DNA of 64,000 nt from Gemmatimonas phototrophica. GTDB lineage: Bacteria > Gemmatimonadota > Gemmatimonadetes > Gemmatimonadales > Gemmatimonadaceae. The notes beneath the pieces were generated by a model that saw only the letters and a list, made by a program, of their open reading frames with translations, ran no database searches and was not told the DNA's origin. Shown here in pieces: positions 39,216-46,663 of this stretch. The translations under genes and the position numbers were made by a program. Numbering within the stretch: position 1 is the stretch's first letter; every line of letters starts with the position of its first letter. Where the stretch lies: contig NZ_CP011454.1 in the NCBI RefSeq assembly GCF_000695095.2, positions 1,860,001 to 1,924,000 on the forward strand. The letters are read 5' to 3'.

Positions 39216-40649
39216 ATGGCGCACTCCCTCGCTCCACACGAAGTCGCCGCCCTCGTGGCGCGTAGACTGGCGGAACGTACCGGCGAATTTGCCGTGATCG
39301 GGCTGGGACGCAGTGGCGTCGCCGCGTCACGCCTCCTTCGGAAGGCTGGCATCTCGGTGTACGCCTCCGATGCCTCGGCCACCGACGCCGTGCGCACCAC
39401 GGCGGCCGAGCTCGAGCGCGATGGGGCCAGCGTGGATGTCGGGCTGCACAATCTCGAGCGCATCGCCCACGCCGCCGTTGTCGTGGTGAGCCCGGGGGTA
39501 CCGCCGGGCGCGCCGCCTCTGGTCGCGGCGCGAAAGGCCGGGCTGCCTATTGTGAGTGAGGTGGAGGTGGCCCTCCGTCTCATGCCGCAGTTGCGCTACA
39601 TCGCCACCACGGGCACCAATGGAAAGACCACCACCACCGCGCTCGTCGGCCATCTGCTGCGCGCGCTGGGCCACGATGCCGCGGATGTGGGCAACATTGG
39701 TACGCCGGTGTCCGAACTGGCACTGCGTGACGCCCCCCCCACCTGGGCCGCGCTGGAGATGTCGAGTTTCCAGCTGCACGACACCCCGGGCGTCACGCCC
39801 GACGTGGGCATCCTCACCACGCTCAGCCCCGATCACCTCGATCGCTACGATAGCGTGACGGAGTACTACGCCGACAAGAAGCTGCTGTTCGCCAATGCCG
39901 CCGTGCCATCACGATGGGTCACGACGGCCGACAGCACCGACGTGCACCAGCTGGTGCGTGGCGTGCAGGGGAACTGGTATCACTTCTCCACGCAGCGTAG
40001 CGATGTGGATGCGTGGTATGACCGCGATCGCGGTGAGTTGCACGTGCTGGGGGCACCGCTCATGGCGCGTCGCGATGTGGCGCTGGCCGGTGACCACAAC
40101 GTGGCCAATGTGCTGGCCGCTGTGCTGGCGGTCATGGTGGCCGATACCGAACACCGGACGCCGCATGCACGGGCCGTGCTGGCCAAAGCCGTGCGCGAGT
40201 TCCGCGCGCTGGCACATCGGCTCGAGCCGGTGGGGGATCGCCACGGCGTCCTCTGGCTCAACGACTCGAAGGCCACCAACGTGGCGTCCACGCAAGTGGC
40301 CATCGATGGCATGACCCGCCCTACCGTGCTGCTGCTCGGAGGACGGCACAAAGGCGAACCGTACACGTCACTGGCCCCGTCGCTGCGTCAGCATGCGCGC
40401 GTTGTGGTGGCCTACGGCGAAGCGGGCGCACAAATCGAAGCCGATCTTGCGCCTGCCTTGGGAGATGCCGTGCCGGTGGTGCTCATGCCCATGGGCAGCA
40501 CCTTTGACCAGGTGGTGTCGCGGGCGCGCTCCCTCGCGAAGGCCGGGGATGCGCTCCTGCTGTCACCGGCGTGCTCGAGCTACGACATGTTCCGCAATTA
40601 TGAGGAACGCGGGCGCGCTTTTGCGCGCCTTGCCGAGGCGCTGACATGA
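39216..40649 (+). CDS. murD: UDP-MurNAc-L-Ala:D-glutamate ligase
   Basis: MurD adds D-glutamate as the second stem residue. The 477 residues show an N-terminal nucleotide-binding fold (FAVIGLGRSGVAASRLL), the ATPase TTGTNGKTTTT (about 131), NIGTPVSELAL, LEMSSFQLHDT, LSPDHLDRYDS and, in the last domain, WLNDSKATNVASTQVAIDG. ATG 39216 lies 10 bases after mraY; the frame reads further upstream into mraY without similarity. It overlaps ftsW by four bases. Confidence 0.95.
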   Translation: MAHSLAPHEVAALVARRLAERTGEFAVIGLGRSGVAASRLLRKAGISVYASDASATDAVRTTAAELERDGASVDVGLHNLERIAHAAVVVVSPGVPPGAPPLVAARKAGLPIVSEVEVALRLMPQLRYIATTGTNGKTTTTALVGHLLRALGHDAADVGNIGTPVSELALRDAPPTWAALEMSSFQLHDTPGVTPDVGILTTLSPDHLDRYDSVTEYYADKKLLFANAAVPSRWVTTADSTDVHQLVRGVQGNWYHFSTQRSDVDAWYDRDRGELHVLGAPLMARRDVALAGDHNVANVLAAVLAVMVADTEHRTPHARAVLAKAVREFRALAHRLEPVGDRHGVLWLNDSKATNVASTQVAIDGMTRPTVLLLGGRHKGEPYTSLAPSLRQHARVVVAYGEAGAQIEADLAPALGDAVPVVLMPMGSTFDQVVSRARSLAKAGDALLLSPACSSYDMFRNYEERGRAFARLAEALT

Positions 40650-41887
40650 CCGTCATGGGGGCGGATTTCTCATCGGATATGGCGCCGTCGCCGTCGGCGC
40701 GCGGGGCAAGTCTGGCCGGCACGCGCGAGCGCTGGCGCATGTCCATTGAGGCCCGGGCGTTGGTGCTGGTCACGGCCGTGCTGGTCACCTTCGGACTGGC
40801 GGTGCTGTACAGCGCCAGCGCGCTCGTGGCGGGCAACAGCGGCAGTCCCGGCTACCATTTCGTAGTGCGCCAGGGACTCGGTGTGCTCGTTGGCGCGGTG
40901 GCGTTTGCGGTGCTTGCCAAGCTGGATGCCGAGATCTGGCGCCGCTTGGCGTGGCCCATCATGATCATCAGCATTCTCTTGATGATTCTCGTGGTCCTCC
41001 CCGGGACCGAAGCCATTACCGGCAAGTTCAACGGCTCTCGCCGCGCGCTGTTTGGTGGCTCCATCCAACCGTCAGAGATTGCCAAGTTTGCCATCCTGGT
41101 GTGGACCCCCATGCTGTTGGTGAAGAAGGGGGCACGCGTGAAGGATGTCCGCAAAGGGTTACTGCCATTTGCCGTGGTCATTGGCAGTCTGTGTGTCCTC
41201 GCCATCCTCGAGCCCGACTACTCAGTCGCGATGATGTTCTGCTTGCTGATGGCGGTGCTGTTATTTGTTGGCGGGGCGCGTATTGCACACTTCGTTTTCT
41301 TCGGCGCGGTGGGAGCCCTGCTGTTGGGCGTGATCATTTCCGACAGTCGGTACGTACGGGAGCGGCTGCGCAGCTTCTCGGCGGGCGAGCAGGCATCAGC
41401 CAACCGCAAGAGCCCAACGGGCGACCAGCAGTACCAGTCACTCGTTGCCGTCGGCTCCGGTGGCGTGCTGGGGGTCGGTTTTGGCCAGGGGAATCAACAG
41501 CGTGGCTGGCTCCCTCTCGCCTACAACGACTTCATCGGCTCCATCGTCGGCGAAGAGTTTGGCTTTCTCGGGTTGGCGGGCATCACGATACTGTTCGCGC
41601 TGTACGGCTGGCTCGGGTTCCGCATTGCTCGCGAGGCTCGAAGTCCCTTTCTCACGCTCGTCGCCGTTGGGTTGACGTTCACCACCGTCTTCACGGCCTG
41701 CATCCATTTGGGGGTCGTGATTGGCATGCTGCCCAACACCGGCCTGACGCTGCCATTCGTGAGCTACGGTCGTTCCAACCTGGTCATCACGCTGGCCATG
41801 ACGGGCATTCTGGTGAACATCGGCAGTGCCCGCGAACGCGTGTATGGTGTGTCGGCCACCGACCCGCTGGTTTCCCCGTCGCTGTGA
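40646..41887 (+). CDS. ftsW: Septal peptidoglycan polymerase FtsW
   Basis: FtsW is the SEDS-family glycosyltransferase that polymerises lipid II at the septum with FtsI. The 413 residues have a cytosolic start of about 35 residues and roughly ten membrane helices. Signatures include LYSASALVAGNSG, NGSRRALFGGSIQPSEIAKFAI, LEPDYSVAMMF, the large loop YQSLVAVGSGGVLGVGFGQGNQQ with WLPLAYNDFIGSIVGEEFGF, and the C-terminal GLTLPFVSYGRSNL. Its place between murD and murG favours FtsW over RodA. It starts inside the murD stop. Confidence 0.94.
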   Translation: MTVMGADFSSDMAPSPSARGASLAGTRERWRMSIEARALVLVTAVLVTFGLAVLYSASALVAGNSGSPGYHFVVRQGLGVLVGAVAFAVLAKLDAEIWRRLAWPIMIISILLMILVVLPGTEAITGKFNGSRRALFGGSIQPSEIAKFAILVWTPMLLVKKGARVKDVRKGLLPFAVVIGSLCVLAILEPDYSVAMMFCLLMAVLLFVGGARIAHFVFFGAVGALLLGVIISDSRYVRERLRSFSAGEQASANRKSPTGDQQYQSLVAVGSGGVLGVGFGQGNQQRGWLPLAYNDFIGSIVGEEFGFLGLAGITILFALYGWLGFRIAREARSPFLTLVAVGLTFTTVFTACIHLGVVIGMLPNTGLTLPFVSYGRSNLVITLAMTGILVNIGSARERVYGVSATDPLVSPSL

Positions 41888-41897
41888 TGCACGGGGC

Positions 41898-42998
41898 ATG
41901 AGTACCCGCATCTTCTTTGCTGGTGGAGGGACGGGCGGGCACCTCTATCCGGGGCTCGCCATCGCGCGCGCCATGGTGCGTCTCAATCCGCAGGTCTCCC
42001 CGCATTTCATCGGGGCGCGTCGCGGCATTGAACGCGATGTGTTGCCCACCACCGAATTTCCGTACACGCTGCTCGAACTGCACCCGCTGTATCGACAGCA
42101 GCCGTGGAACAACTGGAAGACGGTGGCCGGAGCTGTGAGCGCGTGGCGGGCCATCTCCGCGCTCGCTCACGAGCAGCAACCGGCCGCAGTGGTTGGCACC
42201 GGTGGCTACGCGGCGGGAGTGGCCCTCGCCTGGGGACGCGCCCACGGTGTGCCCACGATGCTTCACGAACCGGACAGTCATCCGGGGCTCACCACGCGGG
42301 CGTTCGCGGGTGGCGCCCGGGCGCTGTACCTCGGGTTTCCGGAAGCAGCCACCCGACTCACGGCTGGCACGCGCACTGACGTGCAGCCACTGGGGTGTCC
42401 CATTGAGCCGCCGCCAACGCCACGGATCTCGCGGGCCGAGGCGCGCCGTGTCTGGGATCTGCCCGAGGACGCGTTTGTCGTGCTCGCCTTTGGGGGCAGT
42501 CAGGGGGCGCGTGCGCTCAACGAGGTGGTGGCCGCCTGGATTGATCGTGGCTTGCCAGACAACGTGGCCGTTATCTGGGGCACCGGAAAACAGCAGGCCG
42601 CCGCGTACCTTGATCGTGAGCGGCACATGGTGCGCGTGCGACCGTATCTGACACCCATTGCGGATGCCTATGCGGCCGCCGATCTGGCGGTGGCCCGCGC
42701 TGGTGCCATGTCCATTGCCGAACTGTGTGCGTGGGGCGTTCCACAGTTGCTCATTCCACTTCCCACCGCGGCGCAGGATCATCAATCCCACAATGCGCGC
42801 GCCACGGCTGCCGTGGGCGCGGCCCTGCATGTGCCACAAGCGCAATTCAGCGTGGATCTGCTTGACAGCACCGTGCGCGAACTCGTGCGGGATCCGGCGC
42901 GGCTACAGGCCATGCGGACCGCTGCCGCCGGGCGCGCGCATCCCGGCGCGGCCGACGCCATTGCGCGGCACATTCTGCAGATCGTGACGTCCCGCTGA
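41898..42998 (+). CDS. murG: UDP-GlcNAc:lipid I N-acetylglucosaminyltransferase MurG
   Basis: MurG makes lipid II on the cytosolic membrane face. The 366-residue GT-B enzyme has the lipid-binding glycine loop GGGTGGHLYPG (9-19), the second loop GTGGYAAGVAL, VLAFGGSQGARALNEVV, and DLAVARAGAMSIAELCAWGVPQLLIPLP at the UDP-GlcNAc site. The family histidine after the first loop (H15) is present. ATG 41898 is 10 bases after ftsW. A 63-base gap with a small GC hairpin separates it from murC. Confidence 0.95.
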   Translation: MSTRIFFAGGGTGGHLYPGLAIARAMVRLNPQVSPHFIGARRGIERDVLPTTEFPYTLLELHPLYRQQPWNNWKTVAGAVSAWRAISALAHEQQPAAVVGTGGYAAGVALAWGRAHGVPTMLHEPDSHPGLTTRAFAGGARALYLGFPEAATRLTAGTRTDVQPLGCPIEPPPTPRISRAEARRVWDLPEDAFVVLAFGGSQGARALNEVVAAWIDRGLPDNVAVIWGTGKQQAAAYLDRERHMVRVRPYLTPIADAYAAADLAVARAGAMSIAELCAWGVPQLLIPLPTAAQDHQSHNARATAAVGAALHVPQAQFSVDLLDSTVRELVRDPARLQAMRTAAAGRAHPGAADAIARHILQIVTSR

Positions 42999-43061
42999 CC
43001 TTCCGGTGACGACTGACGGCGCGCGCTTCTGACGCCGCGCCTTCGTCGCCATATTTCACCG

Positions 43062-44510
43062 ATGGCTCACTCGGACGTCTCCCCCCAGCAGGACTCGCCC
43101 TCGCGGTCCGTTCTCCTCGACGCTACGGACCCGCGTCCGGTGCATTTCGTTGGCATTGCCGGCGCCGGCATGAGTGCACTTGCCGAATTGCTCGCACGCC
43201 GCGGGGTCATCATCCAGGGGACCGACGCCAATCCCGGCGGGGCACCGGATCTGGCCAAGTATGGCATTACCGTTCGCGAGCACGATGCCGCCATGGTAGC
43301 CGCGGCGCGCGCGCTGGTCTATTCGTCAGCCATTCCCGTCTCGCATCCCGAAATGGTGGCCGCGCGCGCGGCCGGCATTCCCGTCATTCGTCGCGCGGAA
43401 GCGCTGGCCGATGCGGTGAGTGGCGGTACGCTGGTGGGTATTGCCGGCACGCACGGCAAAACCACCACGACGGTCATGACCACGGAAGCGCTGGTCAGCG
43501 CCGGTCACGATCCCACGGGGGTCGTGGGCGGGCGCGTGGGCTTGTGGGGCGGTAACCTGCGGCTGGGTGGCAAAACGTTCGTGGTGGAAGCCGACGAGTA
43601 TGATCGGTCGTTTCTGGCGCTTGAGCCGGAGGTGGCCGTCGTGTTGAACGTGGAAGCGGATCATCTCGACATCTACCGCGATCTCGACGACATCACGCGC
43701 GCGTTCGAGATGTATCTGTCACCGGCCAGGGCGCTGGTGCGCTGTGCCGACGATGCGGGGGCGATGTCGCTGCGCGTGGCATCGAGCCGCGAGGTCATTG
43801 CGTATTCCGCCACCGCCCCTGGGACGGCGCCATCGGCGCATGCCGGCGATGCCCGACTGATTGCCGACGCGCTGGTGCTCGATACCGCCGGTTCGCGCTT
43901 CACCGTGCGGTTTGACGGCGAAGCGCTGGGCGATGTTCAGTTGGCGGTGCCAGGGGTGCACAATGTGCGCAACGCGCTGGCGGCCATTGGCGCCGGATTG
44001 GCGCTCGGGGCGACGGTCCCTGCCATGGCCCCCGGTCTGGCGGCCTTCCGCGGGGTGGAGCGTCGCTTTCAGCGTCTCGGCAGCGAGCGTGGCATTGAGG
44101 TGGTGGATGACTACGCGCATCACCCCACCGAAGTGCAGGCCACCATTGCGGCAGCCCGCCATGCCTTCCCTGGGCGCCGATTGGTACTGGCCTTTCAGCC
44201 CCATCTCTATTCGCGCACGCGCGACCTGCAGGTGGAATTCGCGGACGCGCTGAGCGCCGCGGATGTGCTGATGCTCTGCGATATCTACGGCGCCCGGGAG
44301 CAGCCTGAGCCCGGCGTGACCTCGGCGTTGATTGGCAACCGCGTTTCACCATCTGTCCTGCGCTGGCAGGGGCCTCGCGCCGATGCCGCGGCGGCGGCCT
44401 ACGGCATGGTCCAGGAAGGCGATGTGGTGGTCACCATGGGCGCCGGCGACATCACCCGTACCGGACCGGAACTGCTCGATCGTTTGCGCGCGACGGCTTC
44501 ACACCACTGA
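43062..44510 (+). CDS. murC: UDP-MurNAc:L-alanine ligase
   Basis: MurC adds L-alanine to UDP-MurNAc, the first peptide step. The 482 residues show VHFVGIAGAGMSALAELL, SSAIPVSHPE, IAGTHGKTTTT (about 128), EADEYDRSFL, LNVEADHLDIY, VDDYAHHPTEVQAT and FQPHLYSRT. The start is ATG 43062. Murein genes before and after it are in the same orientation, and the 63-base gap upstream has no convincing promoter. In many genomes murB follows murC; here ftsQ follows after five bases and murB is missing from the window. Confidence 0.95.
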   Translation: MAHSDVSPQQDSPSRSVLLDATDPRPVHFVGIAGAGMSALAELLARRGVIIQGTDANPGGAPDLAKYGITVREHDAAMVAAARALVYSSAIPVSHPEMVAARAAGIPVIRRAEALADAVSGGTLVGIAGTHGKTTTTVMTTEALVSAGHDPTGVVGGRVGLWGGNLRLGGKTFVVEADEYDRSFLALEPEVAVVLNVEADHLDIYRDLDDITRAFEMYLSPARALVRCADDAGAMSLRVASSREVIAYSATAPGTAPSAHAGDARLIADALVLDTAGSRFTVRFDGEALGDVQLAVPGVHNVRNALAAIGAGLALGATVPAMAPGLAAFRGVERRFQRLGSERGIEVVDDYAHHPTEVQATIAAARHAFPGRRLVLAFQPHLYSRTRDLQVEFADALSAADVLMLCDIYGAREQPEPGVTSALIGNRVSPSVLRWQGPRADAAAAAYGMVQEGDVVVTMGAGDITRTGPELLDRLRATASHH

Positions 44511-44515
44511 GTCGC

Positions 44516-45280
44516 GTGGCCACTCGTACGCTCACTCCCTCCGCCACGACGGCGGACTCATCCAACGATGGCACGCGGCCCCTCTGGTGGCGTGTGCTGC
44601 GCCGGGTGCTGTTAGTGGCGCTTGTTGGCGGGGTGCTGGCCAGTCCCTGGTGGGGACCGCGGTGGCTCTCCACCCTCGAGTTCTTCCGGGTTCGGCGAGT
44701 GGTGTTCGAAGGCATGCGCTATACGCCCCGCAGTGAGGCCATGGCGTTGCTTAAGGTGGACACCACGCAGTCGGTGTGGCAGCCACTGCCGCCGCTGGCG
44801 GGGCGGTTGCAGGACCATCCCCTGGTGCAGAGTGTAACGGTCGAGCGGCAGTTGCCGGGCACCATGCTGGTCCGGGTCGTCGAACGCGAACCCGTGGCGC
44901 TGGTGCGTCGCAAGGGAGGGCGGCTGGACCCGGTGGACGGGGCAGGGCACCGCTTGCCCATTGATCCCACCGAGGTGCCCATGGATGTGCCGCTGTCGGT
45001 TTCGGCCGACAGTACCCTGATGCACCTCCTGGAGGGGCTCCGGAGCTCCGAACCCGGACTCTTTGCCCGAGTGGAGCGCGCCGACCGGGTCAAATCGGGC
45101 ACAGCGCCCGATGAATTTCGCATCAAGCTCGACGCATTTGTGGTTCGGACCACCCCCGAGGTGACCGTAGCCCGCTTCAAGGACATATTACCGGTGGAAG
45201 CCGACCTCGCGCGCAACCGCCTGCGCGCCGTGGAGCTCGACCTGCGCTTCCGTAACCAGGTGATCGCCAGACAGCCATGA
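44516..45280 (+). CDS. ftsQ: Division protein FtsQ (POTRA domain)
   Basis: FtsQ/DivIB is a bitopic inner-membrane protein that links early and late division proteins. The 254 residues have a cytosolic start of about 22 residues, one membrane helix (about 23-42), a POTRA domain beginning FFRVRRVVFEGMRYTPRSEA, and a second beta domain with HPLVQSVTVERQLPGTMLVRVVEREPVALV. The GTG start follows murC by five bases, and the stop overlaps ftsA by four. The sequence is weakly conserved, but position and POTRA make the call good. Confidence 0.88.
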   Translation: MATRTLTPSATTADSSNDGTRPLWWRVLRRVLLVALVGGVLASPWWGPRWLSTLEFFRVRRVVFEGMRYTPRSEAMALLKVDTTQSVWQPLPPLAGRLQDHPLVQSVTVERQLPGTMLVRVVEREPVALVRRKGGRLDPVDGAGHRLPIDPTEVPMDVPLSVSADSTLMHLLEGLRSSEPGLFARVERADRVKSGTAPDEFRIKLDAFVVRTTPEVTVARFKDILPVEADLARNRLRAVELDLRFRNQVIARQP

Positions 45281-46533
45281 CGTCCGAACCCATTGTAGCC
45301 GCCCTCGATATTGGCACCGCCCACACCACCGCCCTCGTGGCCGCGGTCCATGGGGATGTGCCGCGTGCGCCGCGGTTGAAGGTGCTCGGCGTGGGCACGA
45401 CGCGCACCATGGGATTGCGACGCGGTGTCGTGAGTGACATCGAGGAAGCCACCCGCTCCATCCGGCAGGCGGTCGAAGAAGCGTGTCGTGTGGCCGGTGT
45501 GCAGCCCGACGGCTTGTATGTGGGCATCGCCGGCGAACATGTGCGGGCCATGTGCTCCACCGGTGTGGTGGCCATCAGCGGCGATGAAATCACGCGCCCC
45601 GATGTGGAGCGCGTCAACGAAGTGGCGCGTGCCATGGCCATTCCGCAGGACCGCGAACTGCTGCACGCCATTCCGCAGGAGTATCGCGTGGACAAGGCCG
45701 ACGGCATTCGTGACCCCGTGGGCATGATCGGAACGCGGCTCGAGACGGAGATGTATCTCGTCACGATCGGCAGCTCGCCGGCCATGAACCTGCGCAAGGC
45801 CATCGAACGCGCCGGCTACAAGACGCGCGAGCTGGTGCTCGAGCCGTTGGCCAGTGCATTGGCGGTCCTCACCGAGGAAGAGAAAGAATTGGGGGTCGTG
45901 CTGGTGGAACTGGGCGCCGGTACCACCGATCTGGCCATCTTCCACGAAGGAAAAATCCGGCATCTTGGCACCATCCCGTATGGCGGCAACAACGTCACCA
46001 GCGATCTGGTGCAGGGGCTGGGCATTACGCAGCACGATGCCGAGCAGCTCAAGGAAGCGTACGGGTGTGCCTACGAGCCGCTCATCGATCCGGAGCAGGT
46101 CATCGCCATGCCGGCGTCTGGGTCGCACGGGGAACGCCACATCTCGCGCGAGCTCATGACACACATCATCCATCAGCGCATGGATGAGATCTTCGACAAG
46201 GTCGTGCGCGAAGTGCAGCAGGCCGGTTTCAAGGGCAAGCTCAACGCCGGCATTGTGCTGACCGGCGGTGGCGCTTCGCTCGAAGGTATCAACGAACTCG
46301 CGGCCGATGTCTTTGGCCTCGGCGTGCGCATTGGCGTACCCGGCGCCAAGCTCGATGGGCTGGTGGAGAACGTTGCCGATCCGCGCTTTGCCACCGTGAC
46401 CGGACTGGCCTTGTACGGCGCACATCGCGCAGCTCTGGGCGGCGTCGTTTCGCGCCGTACGTCTCTCAGCGGCGGTGGTGGGGTGGACAAGTTCGCGTCA
46501 CGTGTAAAAACCTGGCTGCAGGACTTTTTCTAG
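45277..46533 (+). CDS. ftsA: Division actin homologue FtsA
   Basis: FtsA tethers FtsZ filaments to the membrane. The 418 residues carry the actin-like phosphate loops DIGTAHTTALVA (about 9-20) and VELGAGTTDLAIF, the SHS2 (1C) insertion near 85-165 with VYVGIAGEHVRAM-type sequence, the adenosine loop TGGGASLEGI, and a C-terminal amphipathic helix (VKTWLQDFF) for membrane attachment. It overlaps ftsQ. In most clusters ftsZ comes next; here about 3.5 kb containing a peptidase gene and a regulatory gap lie between. Confidence 0.95.
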   Translation: MTSEPIVAALDIGTAHTTALVAAVHGDVPRAPRLKVLGVGTTRTMGLRRGVVSDIEEATRSIRQAVEEACRVAGVQPDGLYVGIAGEHVRAMCSTGVVAISGDEITRPDVERVNEVARAMAIPQDRELLHAIPQEYRVDKADGIRDPVGMIGTRLETEMYLVTIGSSPAMNLRKAIERAGYKTRELVLEPLASALAVLTEEEKELGVVLVELGAGTTDLAIFHEGKIRHLGTIPYGGNNVTSDLVQGLGITQHDAEQLKEAYGCAYEPLIDPEQVIAMPASGSHGERHISRELMTHIIHQRMDEIFDKVVREVQQAGFKGKLNAGIVLTGGGASLEGINELAADVFGLGVRIGVPGAKLDGLVENVADPRFATVTGLALYGAHRAALGGVVSRRTSLSGGGGVDKFASRVKTWLQDFF

Positions 46534-46549
46534 TCGCATCAGCAGGGAG

Positions 46550-46574
46550 GCCGCCGCCTGCATGCGCCGGCGGC
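46550..46574 (+). terminator. GC hairpin after ftsA (weak terminator candidate)
   Basis: GCCGCCG (46550-46556) can pair with CGGCGGC (46568-46574) across an 11-base loop, 17 bases after the ftsA stop. No T-run follows, so intrinsic termination is doubtful; it may be a pause or processing site between ftsA and the peptidase gene. Confidence 0.25.
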
Positions 46575-46663
46575 ACGTTCGTCTTGACGGTGGTAGCCGA
46601 ACGCCGGTCCGCAATGTTGCGTAAAGGAGAAGATACTCTTTTCGCACCCATCTACCGGCCCCC

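Noticed and set aside
46584-46637. Promoter-like TTGACG and GATACT before the M14 gene
   Set aside because: The spacing between the elements is far from 16-18 bases, so I did not call a promoter.
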